This document shows, in pieces, positions 14,006 through 20,516 of a stretch of 45,202 nt of DNA. The stretch's first letter is position 1; every line of letters starts with the position of its first letter. Made by a program: the position numbers and the translations under genes. The DNA comes from a virus. The notes under the pieces are model-generated. The model saw only the letters and a list, made by a program, of their open reading frames with translations, ran no database searches and was not told the DNA's origin. Location of the stretch: the IMG/VR virus record IMGVR_UViG_3300023179_000181, positions 1 through 45,202 of that record; one strand, 5' to 3'.

Positions 14006-14368
14006 ATGAGCATGAATGTCTACATCTATGCAGAACGAGATATCTCCTACAGACGACATGCGGGTCAGACAGTGTTGACCTGCCTAGACACGCAGACTGT
14101 GCGATTTGAGGCCTATCAGACTCCGAGCGCAGTGAGCTACAAGATTGTCAGCAGTGAGAATCCTGCGGAGGCCTATGCTGCATGGGTGCTGAAGGAACGC
14201 AGCGAAGATGAACAGGTCCCTATCTACGGCGAAGACGATGTGTTTGGTGATGAGGATCCTGTAGGCTACAGAACCTATAACGCAGGTCAGGATCATGTGC
14301 GAGCTTTCCGTACTTGGTGTGCAGATATGGAACTCCAGGGCTATACAGTGAAGTTTGAAGTGTGGTAG
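14006..14368 (+). CDS. Early protein, unknown function
   Basis: A 120-aa protein (MSMNVYIYAERDISYRRHAG...) with alternating strands at the N-terminus, an acidic middle (EDDVFGDEDPVG) and a C-terminal helix-strand. The start is supported by AAAGGA 7 nt upstream. It lacks its own early promoter and is probably read from that at 13576 through a structured leader. No family recognised. Confidence 0.7.
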   Translation: MSMNVYIYAERDISYRRHAGQTVLTCLDTQTVRFEAYQTPSAVSYKIVSSENPAEAYAAWVLKERSEDEQVPIYGEDDVFGDEDPVGYRTYNAGQDHVRAFRTWCADMELQGYTVKFEVW

Positions 14369-14380
14369 AACCACAACAGG

Positions 14381-14409
14381 TTGACAAGGGCATCATTTGA
14401 TGCTATACT
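14381..14409 (+). promoter_or_regulatory. Early promoter
   Basis: TTGACA, 17 bp, TATACT. Confidence 0.85.
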
Positions 14410-14439
14410 ACACGAACATTGAAACACTAGGAGCTGAAA

Positions 14440-14838
14440 ATGGGAACACGTTCACTGACTTTTGTATTTGAGAGCTATAAGGACGGCGATGTGCCTATCC
14501 TCTGTCTCTATCGCCAGTACGATGGCTACCCTGAGGGACACGGTGCTGAGCTTGCTCGCTTCCTCAGCGGCAACAAGGTTGTCAACGGCCTGAGCTTGAA
14601 TCCGGGCAAGGTCTTCAACGGCATGGGCTGCTTGGCTGCTAGCCTTGTTGCAAACTTCAAGCAGGAGCCCGGTGGCTTTTACATTCACGCTCCTATTGAA
14701 GGACGCGATGACGGACAGGACTACGAGTACCACATCTACGAAAACAAGATTCGCGTTAAGAACTATAACGGCGAAGTGATCTTCCTGGGTTCGTGGGATG
14801 ACTTCGCTAAGTTTTGCTCTGCTGAGGAGGTTGCGTAA
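14440..14838 (+). CDS. Conserved phage protein of the MGTRSLT type
   Basis: A 132-aa protein beginning MGTRSLTFVFES and continuing LCLYRQYDGYPEGHGAELA and FNGMGCLAASLVANFK. This pattern is familiar from many phages and some bacteria, where it is annotated as hypothetical. The motif Y-R-Q-Y-D-G-Y-P-x-G-H-G is its hallmark. No activity is established. TAGGAGCTG precedes the ATG. The next gene starts in a TAATG overlap. Confidence 0.8.
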   Translation: MGTRSLTFVFESYKDGDVPILCLYRQYDGYPEGHGAELARFLSGNKVVNGLSLNPGKVFNGMGCLAASLVANFKQEPGGFYIHAPIEGRDDGQDYEYHIYENKIRVKNYNGEVIFLGSWDDFAKFCSAEEVA

Positions 14839-15080
14839 TGAGTAAGATGAGTGATCTGGCATACGATATCGAACAGCTCTACATTGAAGGCTTGAACGCA
14901 GGGCAGATTGCTCGCGAACTGAAGTGCCCCAAAGAGCTGGTTTTGAATTGGATCGCCGCAGAAGGGATCAAACCCTTTGATGAATGGAGTCCGGATGCTC
15001 AGCATCGATTGATCAACGATATTGTGGCTTTTGAGCCACAGGAGGATGACCTGAGCCCATTTGGAACAATTAATTCTTAA
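14838..15080 (+). CDS. Small helix-turn-helix protein
   Basis: An 80-aa protein. Residues 12-37 (IEQLYIEGLNAGQIARELKC and following) fit a helix-turn-helix of the resolvase/sigma-region-4 type (GLNAGQIARELKCPKELVLNWI). An acidic tail follows. It is coupled to the preceding gene by TAATG and has a strong GAGGAGG site. Likely a small DNA-binding or transcription-modulating protein, though the acidic C-terminus could bind protein instead. Confidence 0.65.
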   Translation: MSKMSDLAYDIEQLYIEGLNAGQIARELKCPKELVLNWIAAEGIKPFDEWSPDAQHRLINDIVAFEPQEDDLSPFGTINS

Positions 15081-15087
15081 ATTTCGG

Positions 15088-15116
15088 TTGACAAACCCGC
15101 CCAAAGGCGTTAAACT
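15088..15116 (+). promoter_or_regulatory. Early promoter
   Basis: TTGACA, 17 bp, TAAACT. It lies in front of a hairpin (15125-15140) and drives the basic-tail protein gene. Confidence 0.75.
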
Positions 15117-15124
15117 AAGAACAA

Positions 15125-15145
15125 TGCGAAATGGTTCGCAGTTTT
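15125..15145 (+). promoter_or_regulatory. Hairpin near the transcript 5' end (possible attenuator or operator)
   Basis: TGCGAA-ATGG-TTCGCA followed by GTTTTG, starting about 9 nt after the -10 box. Near the expected start of transcription it may be a 5'-stabilising hairpin, a weak attenuator or a repressor site. Confidence 0.35.
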
Positions 15146-15176
15146 GAAAGACATACACACATTGAAAGGATCGAAC

Positions 15177-15593
15177 ATGTCTAAGACTTTTAAATTTGCT
15201 GGTGTTTCTCGTCGTGCTGGTGCCATGAAGGCCCGCTTTGCCAATGATCAGATGCGTGTCAAGGTTCTCGCCAAGACTGGCAGTTCCGACATCGACCTGA
15301 TCGAGCTTGAGCATCCGATGACCAAGGAAGATGCCCTGGCATTCCTGCTTAAGATCAACTTCGACAACGGCAATGCCGAAGTCCGAGCTGCGTTGGAAGA
15401 AGGACTTGCCAAGCGTACCCCTAAGGCAACGGTTGCTAAGACTGCCAAGGCTACTAAGACAAAGGCTCCTAAGGCTACTAAGAGCAAGCCCTCAATGGAC
15501 GCTATCAAGGCTAAGGCCAAGGCTGCTCAAGCCAAGAAGACTGTGGTCTCCAAGGCTGAAGTCCAAGCACAGTTGGAAGACGCTCCGTTCTAA
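15177..15593 (+). CDS. Basic protein with histone H1-like Lys/Ala tail
   Basis: A 138-aa protein, MSKTFKFAGVSRRAGAMKAR..., starting at 15177 after GAAAGGA. Residues 1-80 form an ordered domain (VKVLAKTGSSDIDLIEL, then EDALAFLLKINFDN). Residues 80-130 are a Lys/Ala/Pro/Thr-rich tail with repeated KATK and AKAKA units, like bacterial H1-type or AlgP-like tails. Such tails bind DNA without sequence preference. Homologues in marine T4-like phages have variable tail lengths (from memory). A nucleoid-associated role is inferred. Confidence 0.75.
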   Translation: MSKTFKFAGVSRRAGAMKARFANDQMRVKVLAKTGSSDIDLIELEHPMTKEDALAFLLKINFDNGNAEVRAALEEGLAKRTPKATVAKTAKATKTKAPKATKSKPSMDAIKAKAKAAQAKKTVVSKAEVQAQLEDAPF

Positions 15594-15668
15594 AGACTGC
15601 CGTGTGAAGGCGCCCGGCGGGCAAGAGTGCCGTAAGACCGGGTTTCTACAACTACACTAGGAGCCGAC

Positions 15669-15848
15669 GTGAATAAGATTTTTCTGATTGTGGCCTTTGT
15701 AATCTTCCTGATTGTCATTGGTCCTATCCTGACCATTTGGTCTCTGAACACCCTGTTCCCCGTAATTAACATCCCCTACACCATTGAGACTTGGTTCGCT
15801 GTGGTTCTGCTGGGTCTGTTCATTCGCGCTAAGGTTGAGCGATCATGA
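15669..15848 (+). CDS. Small two-span membrane protein (GTG start)
   Basis: A 59-aa protein read from GTG at 15669, 5 nt after TAGGAG. MNKIFLIVAFVIFLIVIGPI is a membrane span, followed by LTIWSLNTLFPV, then PYTIETWFAVVLLGLFIRAK as a second span. The W-S-L-N-T-L-F-P and T-W-x-A-V motifs match small membrane proteins of T4-like cyanophages as I recall them. The stop overlaps the next ATG (ATGA), so both genes are co-translated. Function unknown. Confidence 0.75.
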   Translation: MNKIFLIVAFVIFLIVIGPILTIWSLNTLFPVINIPYTIETWFAVVLLGLFIRAKVERS

Positions 15849-16063
15849 GCAAGTTAGAATACTACAGTAGGCCTTTGGTTGCCTTTGATCCTGCTAACAA
15901 ACAGCATCGTAGGTACTTCTTTAACTATATCAAGACTCGAGCATGGGGACATTGCCCTGTTCGTTTCATTGTGCCCGAAGAGCATGGTAATCTGATTGAC
16001 CTGATCCAAAACAATTTGATCCGACATTATGTAAAGAAAGAGTTTGGTCATCTTGAGACTTGA
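15845..16063 (+). CDS. Small early protein, unknown function
   Basis: A 72-aa basic, aromatic protein (MSKLEYYSRPLVAFDPANKQHRR...). It starts in the ATGA overlap with the membrane protein gene. Its 3' end carries the -35 box of the next promoter (TTGACT at 16060). No family recognised. Confidence 0.7.
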   Translation: MSKLEYYSRPLVAFDPANKQHRRYFFNYIKTRAWGHCPVRFIVPEEHGNLIDLIQNNLIRHYVKKEFGHLET

Positions 16064-16088
16064 CTCTGTCCAAAATTGGCTGTAATAT
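16060..16088 (+). promoter_or_regulatory. Early promoter (extended -10)
   Basis: TTGACT, 17 bp, TAATAT with TG directly before it. The -35 box overlaps the stop codon of the upstream gene. Confidence 0.65.
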
Positions 16089-16132
16089 AGTACTAACTGT
16101 TAAACACAGTCAATTTTAGAGGAAAACAAGAA

Positions 16133-16405
16133 ATGTTGAATCGTATCAATGAAGGGACAAAGACCCACAAATTGTTTACCGCTCTCCAGAATGGTGAGAA
16201 GATGACTGCGAGCCAAGCCGAAAAGCGTTTTGGTATTAAGAATGTCAGCGCCGAAATCAGCCGTATCCGTCAAGCCGGTTATGCTGTTTATGCTAACACT
16301 CGCACCGCAGGTAACAATGTTGAAGTTACCGAATACGTTATTGGTAAGCCCAGCCGTAAGATTGTTGCCGCAGGCTATAAGGCTATGGCAATGGGCCTAG
16401 TCTAA
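16133..16405 (+). CDS. Small winged-helix-like DNA-binding protein
   Basis: A 90-aa basic protein (MLNRINEGTKTHKLFTALQN...). Residues 10-50 (LFTALQNGEKMTASQAEKRF, then ISRIRQAGYAVYAN) read as a helix-turn-helix plus wing, the layout of small winged-helix domains. A strand pair and basic C-terminus follow. It may regulate early or host genes. It is followed by a strong intrinsic terminator, so it is a single-gene unit. Confidence 0.65.
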   Translation: MLNRINEGTKTHKLFTALQNGEKMTASQAEKRFGIKNVSAEISRIRQAGYAVYANTRTAGNNVEVTEYVIGKPSRKIVAAGYKAMAMGLV

Positions 16406-16422
16406 AAGGTCGCTCCGAAAGT

Positions 16423-16442
16423 CCTGGGGGTAGTGTCCCAGG
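16423..16442 (+). other. Hairpin CCTGGG/CCCAGG
   Basis: Short stem directly upstream of the terminator, with the same arms as the hairpin at 13906-13937. Confidence 0.35.
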
Positions 16443-16447
16443 CACAA

Positions 16448-16496
16448 GAACCCCGCCACGCTGTGAAGCTGTTGCGGGGTTCACCTTTTGTTGTTT
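16448..16496 (+). terminator. Intrinsic terminator
   Basis: Nine-bp stem GAACCCCGC / GCGGGGTTC around a 17-nt loop, followed by ACCTTTTGTTGTTT. It ends the HTH gene unit. Confidence 0.75.
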
Positions 16497-16507
16497 AAAA
16501 ACAACAA
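16488..16507. repeat. Inverted repeat TTGTTGTTT/AAACAACAA
   Basis: Nine-bp arms around AA, just before the next promoter. One of several GTTGTA-type palindromes in this region (see 17672 and 20476). Confidence 0.5.
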
Positions 16508-16516
16508 CCCTACAGG

Positions 16517-16545
16517 TTGACAGGTTTTTCCGAGAGTGCTATACT
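16517..16545 (+). promoter_or_regulatory. Early promoter
   Basis: TTGACA, 17 bp, TATACT; preceded by AACCCTACAGG. Confidence 0.85.
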
Positions 16546-16574
16546 GTGAACACACTGAAACAACGGAGCACACA

Positions 16575-16745
16575 ATGGAATTCCTACAGCGAGCAGAACG
16601 GTATGCGGAGGCCCGCGGTGACCTGAACTACTTCCGCGAGGCCTACACGGTGTTGCGCGAGTACCACACGGTTCAAGACAGCGTATGGAAGGCACTGGCC
16701 TACCTCTACGACGGCTATGTGGCGGACCTGCTGGATTTCCAATAA
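16575..16745 (+). CDS. Small helical early protein
   Basis: A 56-aa protein, MEFLQRAERYAEARGDLNYF..., almost entirely helical and aromatic-rich. The start at 16575 follows CGGAGCACAC; an in-frame ATG at 16536 is inside the promoter. Function unknown. Confidence 0.65.
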   Translation: MEFLQRAERYAEARGDLNYFREAYTVLREYHTVQDSVWKALAYLYDGYVADLLDFQ

Positions 16746-16753
16746 CCCATCGG

Positions 16754-16782
16754 TTGACAGGGTTATCCAAAGGTGCTATAAT
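16754..16782 (+). promoter_or_regulatory. Early promoter
   Basis: TTGACA, 17 bp, TATAAT; AACCC and GGGTT flank the -35 box. Confidence 0.85.
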
Positions 16783-16805
16783 ACACGAACACTAAGGAGA
16801 GAGCG

Positions 16806-17015
16806 ATGGGATACCGAGTTTTAGGTCGTACGGAAGAACTGCTTAAGGGCTATGGCCCGCGTCCCGGACTTGAAGGTCCTTTTATCTTCCCAAACCTCCA
16901 GGTTCTCTACTACGATCCTAAAGCGGGTCGCTACTGGGATCCTAAGACTGACTTCTACATGGAGCATGACGAAATCCATGCGCTTCAAAACCGTTTTATG
17001 GAGATGTTGAAATGA
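16806..17015 (+). CDS. Small early protein, unknown function
   Basis: A 69-aa protein (MGYRVLGRTEELLKGYGPRP...) with a Tyr/Asp-Pro-Lys segment (LYYDPKAGRYWDPKTDFY). AAGGAGAGAGCG precedes the ATG. The stop overlaps the next gene as ATGA, so it is the first of a three-gene operon with two zinc-binding proteins. Confidence 0.7.
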   Translation: MGYRVLGRTEELLKGYGPRPGLEGPFIFPNLQVLYYDPKAGRYWDPKTDFYMEHDEIHALQNRFMEMLK

Positions 17016-17299
17016 CTCACGGAACTTGCCCAGTATGTGGGGGCACGGGGCGAGTGCCTGCAGGGGGAAACTATTATACTCGCCATCTCGTGGCGGGCTA
17101 TGATGCTGCTTCAGACACCGTGCCCTGCACCAACTGCGGCGGTCAGTATATGTACGGTCGTCCTACCGGACGGGTGCGCCTAAACTCCAACGGAGAGCCC
17201 TGTGTTCATCGTTATCGTAGTCGCTCAGTGGGCCGTTGTTTGACAGAATACACCTGTGACCTATGTGGTGACAGTTATCAAATTGACAGTGGAGATTGA
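17012..17299 (+). CDS. DnaJ-type zinc-finger protein
   Basis: A 95-aa protein with CPVCGGTGRV at residues 6-15, the CxxCxGxG motif of the DnaJ zinc-binding domain, then CTNCGG, and a C-terminal CDLCGDSYQ pair. Together these give two Cys4-type zinc sites. No J-domain is present. Such small proteins are common in T4-like phages of aquatic bacteria, possibly binding RNA or unfolded protein. It overlaps the previous gene by 4 nt and is followed at once (TGAATG) by the SWIM gene. Confidence 0.75.
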   Translation: MTHGTCPVCGGTGRVPAGGNYYTRHLVAGYDAASDTVPCTNCGGQYMYGRPTGRVRLNSNGEPCVHRYRSRSVGRCLTEYTCDLCGDSYQIDSGD

Positions 17300-17671
17300 A
17301 TGAAGATCATGCTCGAAACCACAGAGTGGTCGGTGCCCACGCCCAATCATGTCTATGTGCTCGACGACTCGATGAGCAAGATGATTGCCTATGTGCCCTC
17401 GGGGTCTAAGACTCTAAAGAAGTTCAAGAACCCCTTGAGCATTGATACCCGTGGAAGGACCTTTGTGGAACTAGAGGATGATCAGCCCGCACAGCCTGAT
17501 CCAGATGTGATTGTGCGCGAAGGTTCTAAGGGTGAGAAGTATTACATCACGCAGGACCGGGAGCAGGGCTGGCGAGGATGGTCCTGTACCTGCCCGGGCT
17601 TCAAGTTTCGCGGCTCCTGTAAGCATGTGGCAGAAATACAACAGGATCTCTACGGGCGCGATCCCTACTAA
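17300..17671 (+). CDS. SWIM zinc-finger protein
   Basis: A 123-aa protein. The C-terminal segment WSCTCPGFKFRGSCKHV has the CxCx(n)CxH spacing of SWIM zinc fingers, which bind DNA or protein partners in recombination-related and MuDR-type proteins. The N-terminal 60 residues form a beta-rich domain (HVYVLDDSMSKMIAYVPSGS). Third gene of the operon that starts at 16806. A role in DNA transactions is inferred only from the motif. Confidence 0.75.
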   Translation: MKIMLETTEWSVPTPNHVYVLDDSMSKMIAYVPSGSKTLKKFKNPLSIDTRGRTFVELEDDQPAQPDPDVIVREGSKGEKYYITQDREQGWRGWSCTCPGFKFRGSCKHVAEIQQDLYGRDPY

Positions 17672-17693
17672 GGTGTTGTAAAAATACAACACC
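17672..17693 (+). terminator. Perfect inverted repeat GGTGTTGTA-AAAA-TACAACACC
   Basis: Nine-bp arms and a 4-nt loop directly after the SWIM gene stop. It can act as a hairpin in RNA or as an operator in DNA. The core GTTGTA-N4-TACAAC recurs at 20476. Confidence 0.5.
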
Positions 17694-17722
17694 AGCCGGC
17701 ACTCCAGCCAAAGACCCTACGG

Positions 17723-17751
17723 TTGACTGGGATATAGATTCTTGCTATACT
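17723..17751 (+). promoter_or_regulatory. Early promoter
   Basis: TTGACT, 17 bp, TATACT; preceded by GACCCTACGG. Confidence 0.85.
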
Positions 17752-17781
17752 ACGAACACACTGAAACACAAGGAGCACAAA

Positions 17782-17979
17782 ATGGCAAGATTGAAAGACG
17801 TAATGGTAGAGCTACAGAACGAGATATACCGTGCAGAACTCACGCTGGAGCAGATAGCAGTCAAGTACGATGTTCCTATGGACTGGGTGGACACGGCCTT
17901 TGCTGAGGTGCTTGAGCAGGAATATGCGGACTATGACATGGGTGACGTTTTCCTCAATGAGGACTACGCAGACCAATAA
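17782..17979 (+). CDS. Small HTH-like acidic protein
   Basis: A 65-aa protein (MARLKDVMVELQNEIYRAEL...). Residues 15-40 (IYRAELTLEQIAVKYDVPMD) fit a helix-turn-helix, similar in layout to the 80-aa protein at 14838, and an acidic tail follows (EQEYADYDMGDV). It may be a small regulator. The next promoter begins 9 nt after the stop. Confidence 0.65.
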   Translation: MARLKDVMVELQNEIYRAELTLEQIAVKYDVPMDWVDTAFAEVLEQEYADYDMGDVFLNEDYADQ

Positions 17980-17987
17980 CCCTTCGG

Positions 17988-18016
17988 TTGACAGGGTTTC
18001 CAAAAGATCGTATACT
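17988..18016 (+). promoter_or_regulatory. Early promoter
   Basis: TTGACA, 17 bp, TATACT; AACCCTTCGG and AGGGTT form the inverted repeat. Confidence 0.85.
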
Positions 18017-18046
18017 ACGAACATACTGAAACGCAAGGAGCAACAA

Positions 18047-18340
18047 ATGGCCAAACTTCTTATTTCCACCCAAGTCCACGAGAACTACGGTGACGCTGAC
18101 CAGCCCCACTGGAAGGCCAAGGGCGGCAACGACTTCGTCATCAAGAAGTTCCGCGACTTCAACCGTATCACTGAGGTTGTCATGGCCCTGCGTTCGCAGA
18201 TCGAGAGCGACAACGAATACTTCCGTGAGCACATCATCGGCTGGGAAGTGGTTGCCAACGACTACCTCACTGAGTTCGAAAAGAGTCAGCTGGAGTACGA
18301 AGGCAAGATCACCTACCCGGCCAAAGAGCTGGCCTGGTAA
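18047..18340 (+). CDS. Conserved-looking early protein, unknown function
   Basis: A 97-aa protein, MAKLLISTQVHENYGDADQP..., starting at 18047 after AAGGAGCAACAA. The frame is open upstream across the promoter but that part cannot be translated from this transcript. N-terminal strand-loop with HENYG and a Trp-Lys-x-Lys-Gly segment, then two helices. The pattern is familiar from phage hypotheticals; role unknown. Confidence 0.7.
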   Translation: MAKLLISTQVHENYGDADQPHWKAKGGNDFVIKKFRDFNRITEVVMALRSQIESDNEYFREHIIGWEVVANDYLTEFEKSQLEYEGKITYPAKELAW

Positions 18341-18349
18341 GGAGCAATG

Positions 18350-18394
18350 ATGGAAGACTATCAAGACATTCGTGATCACAAGGAGTGGTACTGA
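18350..18394 (+). CDS. Possible 14-aa microprotein
   Basis: An AAGGAG site followed by ATGATG opens a short frame, MEDYQDIRDHKEWY, ending TGA 1 nt before the next ATG. Placement and ribosome site are as good as for real genes nearby, but the length makes it uncertain; it may only serve to couple translation. Confidence 0.35.
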   Translation: MEDYQDIRDHKEWY

Positions 18395-18395
18395 T

Positions 18396-18614
18396 ATGTG
18401 GAACAAGGAAGGACAACGAGTTGCCGGCGTCTACCTTGGCGCCTACACTGTCTCGGGCACCGTCACTGAAAGCCGTGTTCGCTACGGCGGCACGGTCCAG
18501 CACACAGTCAAGTTGGACCGGCCTGTTCAGGTCTTTGGCCGGAGCGCCGAGGTGTTGCTTTTAGACGACAACGATCTGTTCAATAACCCTACGGTTGACC
18601 GGGCTTCTTTTTGA
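18396..18614 (+). CDS. Small early protein whose 3' end is the next promoter
   Basis: A 72-aa protein, MWNKEGQRVAGVYLGAYTVS..., reading as a small beta barrel (TVSGTVTESRVRYGGTVQHT, KLDRPVQVFG). The start at 18396 follows AAGGAG by 10 nt. The last codons, NNPTVDRASF and TGA, are the conserved promoter sequence at 18595. Function unknown; the barrel is reminiscent of small nucleic-acid-binding folds. Confidence 0.65.
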   Translation: MWNKEGQRVAGVYLGAYTVSGTVTESRVRYGGTVQHTVKLDRPVQVFGRSAEVLLLDDNDLFNNPTVDRASF

Positions 18615-18623
18615 TCATATAAT
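18595..18623 (+). promoter_or_regulatory. Early promoter inside the 3' end of the upstream gene
   Basis: TTGACC, 17 bp, TATAAT. The -35 box and most of the spacer are coding. Confidence 0.85.
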
Positions 18624-18649
18624 ACACACATAGACACTAAGGAGCTGAC

Positions 18650-18835
18650 ATGAAAGAGAAACTTGGATTTGCTATGTTCTTCATTGGACTGTTGGTCCTG
18701 TCTGGAATCGCAGGTGCTGTTACAGAGTTCCCCCCAGAAGCAACCTGGGTCGATTGGTCTATCCTGTTTGGTCTTGCGTTCACTGGCGGTTGTCTGGCAC
18801 AGGTCGGTTTGTGGATGATCAAAAGAGACATCTGA
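18650..18835 (+). CDS. Small two-span membrane protein
   Basis: A 61-aa protein. MKEKLGFAMFFIGLLVLSGI starts a first membrane span, VDWSILFGLAFTGGCLAQVG a second, with a short basic end (KRDI). AAGGAG lies 5 nt before the ATG. It probably sits in the host inner membrane; possible roles include lysis control or superinfection exclusion, neither shown by the sequence. Confidence 0.7.
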   Translation: MKEKLGFAMFFIGLLVLSGIAGAVTEFPPEATWVDWSILFGLAFTGGCLAQVGLWMIKRDI

Positions 18836-18836
18836 A

Positions 18837-19058
18837 ATGACTATCACTATCGAGAACCTTAGCCCTCAGCAGATGTTCTACGCAGACATCCTTTGGCAAT
18901 TGGATGGACGAGATCAGGTCACGGCCTTCCTGAAAAGCCTGCCCGCAAAGGAGCGGACCCAGGCCCAGCTGGTTCTGGAGCTCATGCTGGCCAGCATCTT
19001 TGATCAGACCAGCGACACGGAAATGGCTCGTTCAGTACTTGACCAGTTCCGTAAATAA
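18837..19058 (+). CDS. Small helical early protein
   Basis: A 73-aa helical protein (MTITIENLSPQQMFYADILW...) that starts 1 nt after the membrane protein stop. Its 3' end carries the -35 box of the next promoter. No family recognised. Confidence 0.65.
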   Translation: MTITIENLSPQQMFYADILWQLDGRDQVTAFLKSLPAKERTQAQLVLELMLASIFDQTSDTEMARSVLDQFRK

Positions 19059-19067
19059 CTGTATAAT
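19039..19067 (+). promoter_or_regulatory. Early promoter inside the 3' end of the upstream gene
   Basis: TTGACC, 17 bp, TATAAT. It drives the AAA ATPase gene and lacks the CCCTACGG upstream element. Confidence 0.75.
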
Positions 19068-19099
19068 ACACACTTCAACATTAATTAGGAGCCTTTAAC

Positions 19100-19981
19100 A
19101 TGCCTCGTACCTCTGCCGCTCGCAAGCCTTCCAAGGTTGAAATTAAGAGCAACATCATTGAGTTCGATACGGATGCCATTGCGGCCCGTGAGAGTGTCGT
19201 TGCCAAGCAAACGGACACCGAGATCCTGGAGCGCCTGAACGAGCGTTTTGAGATACTCACTGAGATGACCAAGGCTGTCAAGCGTGGCGATGTCCGTGCT
19301 ATGATTGTCAGCGGCCCTCCTGGTGTGGGCAAGAGCCACAATGTGGAGGCAGTACTTGTCAAGGACGGTATCTTTGATACCCTGGGCGAGCGTAAGCCCA
19401 AGTTCGAAGTGGTCAAGGGTGCCATGAGCTCCATCGGTCTGTACAAGAAGCTCTACGAGTTCTCGGATGCCAAACACGTTTTGGTCTTTGACGACTGCGA
19501 TGACATCCTTCAGGACGAGCTGAGCCTGAACATCCTTAAGGGTGCCTTGGACTCAGGTAGCAAGCGTTACATCTCTTGGAACACCGACAGCCGCATTCTG
19601 CGCTCAGAAGGCATTCCTGACCGTTTTGAGTTCAAGGGTGCTGCCGTGTTCATTACCAACATCAAGTTCGAGCATGTTCGCTCCAAGAAGCTCCGCAGTC
19701 ACCTTGATGCTCTGGAAAGCCGTTGCCACTACATGGACCTGGAGATGGACACCCAGCGTGAGAAGATGCTCTGGATCCGCAATATTGTGGAGCGTGGTAT
19801 GCTGGACCGCTATGAGTTTGAAGATGTGACCAAGGGTCTGCTTCTGGACTACATTGCCGAGAACAAGGACCGCTTGCGCGAGCTCAGCCTGCGTATGGTT
19901 CTTAAGATTGCGGACCTCCGCCGGGCCTTTCCTAAGAACTGGGAAGCTATGGCACAGACGACCTGTATGAAGCGCGGGTGA
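19100..19981 (+). CDS. AAA-type ATPase
   Basis: A 293-aa protein. Walker A SGPPGVGKS at about 72-80, Walker B HVLVFDDCDD at about 130-139, and a sensor-1-like stretch AAVFITNIKFE at about 185. The layout is that of single-domain AAA+ proteins in T4-like phages of aquatic bacteria. The first 30 residues are basic and probably disordered. Its partner or substrate is unknown; remodelling of host or replication complexes is possible. The ATG follows TAGGAG by 8 nt. It is the largest gene of the early cluster and heads a four-gene run with the three small genes after it. Confidence 0.8.
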   Translation: MPRTSAARKPSKVEIKSNIIEFDTDAIAARESVVAKQTDTEILERLNERFEILTEMTKAVKRGDVRAMIVSGPPGVGKSHNVEAVLVKDGIFDTLGERKPKFEVVKGAMSSIGLYKKLYEFSDAKHVLVFDDCDDILQDELSLNILKGALDSGSKRYISWNTDSRILRSEGIPDRFEFKGAAVFITNIKFEHVRSKKLRSHLDALESRCHYMDLEMDTQREKMLWIRNIVERGMLDRYEFEDVTKGLLLDYIAENKDRLRELSLRMVLKIADLRRAFPKNWEAMAQTTCMKRG

Positions 19982-20223
19982 TGTTGCTAGCCCGTATAGC
20001 AGTCTACAGCACTCTGGGTTGGTTGCTCAGCAACAGCCTGGAGTGCCGGTGGGATCGGTTAGAGTTTTGGTGTGTGTTGGGCCTGTTCTGGGCCGCAGAA
20101 CACATTGCTCGTGTCGAAACAAGAGAAGAAGTCATAGCCAGTATGGAACGGCTAAAACAGCGTCTGGAACAGGCCCTAAAGGTCCACCAGGCCCGGGAGA
20201 ATCAAGATGGAACAAGCCAGTAA
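19981..20223 (+). CDS. Small membrane-anchored helical protein
   Basis: An 80-aa protein starting in a TGATG overlap with the ATPase gene. The first 45 residues hold hydrophobic segments (LARIAVYSTLGWLLSNSLE and LEFWCVLGLFWAAEHIA), then a charged helix, probably a coiled coil (EVIASMERLKQRLEQALKVH). It overlaps the next gene by 17 nt. Function unknown. Confidence 0.6.
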   Translation: MLLARIAVYSTLGWLLSNSLECRWDRLEFWCVLGLFWAAEHIARVETREEVIASMERLKQRLEQALKVHQARENQDGTSQ

Positions 20224-20434
20224 GTGCCAATGGATTGGCGAGGGCGAATACTGTGATCATGCAGCCCTCGCCGGCCGAAGTTACTGCGAAGAACACCGTT
20301 GGCGAGTCTATCAAAAGGGTACAGCTCTAAGACGCAGAAAGAAGGATCTACAACGAGCCAACCAAGTCTGGGACTTTGAGAACGCATTCAACGAAGCCAT
20401 ACAGGAACTTCAGGAAGAAGGTTTTGATGTCTAA
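20207..20434 (+). CDS. Small Cys/His zinc-binding protein
   Basis: A 75-aa basic protein. CQWIGEGEYCDHAALAGRSY followed by CEEH gives a C..C..C..H zinc site, like the C-terminal motif of GcrA-type proteins, and a basic helix (TALRRRKKDLQRAN) follows. From memory, similar proteins occur in other marine T4-like phages. DNA or RNA binding is plausible. The start is set by the ATG at 20207, inside the upstream gene. Confidence 0.65.
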   Translation: MEQASKCQWIGEGEYCDHAALAGRSYCEEHRWRVYQKGTALRRRKKDLQRANQVWDFENAFNEAIQELQEEGFDV

Positions 20435-20516
20435 GATAACTCTACTACACTTCCTAGTCAGCTGTCTAGCTCTAGTGTTGTATTTTTACAACAGGCGCAA
20501 TAACCCTAGAGGTTGA
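20427..20516 (+). CDS. 29-aa single-span membrane microprotein
   Basis: ATG at 20427 overlaps the end of the zinc protein gene. The product MSKITLLHFLVSCLALVLYF then YNRRNNPRG has one membrane span and a basic end. The ribosome site is AGGAAGAAGG. Its 3' part contains a GTTGTA palindrome, and its stop is part of the TTGACA box of the next promoter. The hydrophobic frame and placement support a real gene. Confidence 0.5.
   Translation: MSKITLLHFLVSCLALVLYFYNRRNNPRG
20476..20493. repeat. Inverted repeat TGTTGTA-TTTT-TACAACA
   Basis: Seven-bp perfect arms, sharing the GTTGTA/TACAAC core with the element at 17672. It lies 20 bp before a promoter. Confidence 0.5.
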
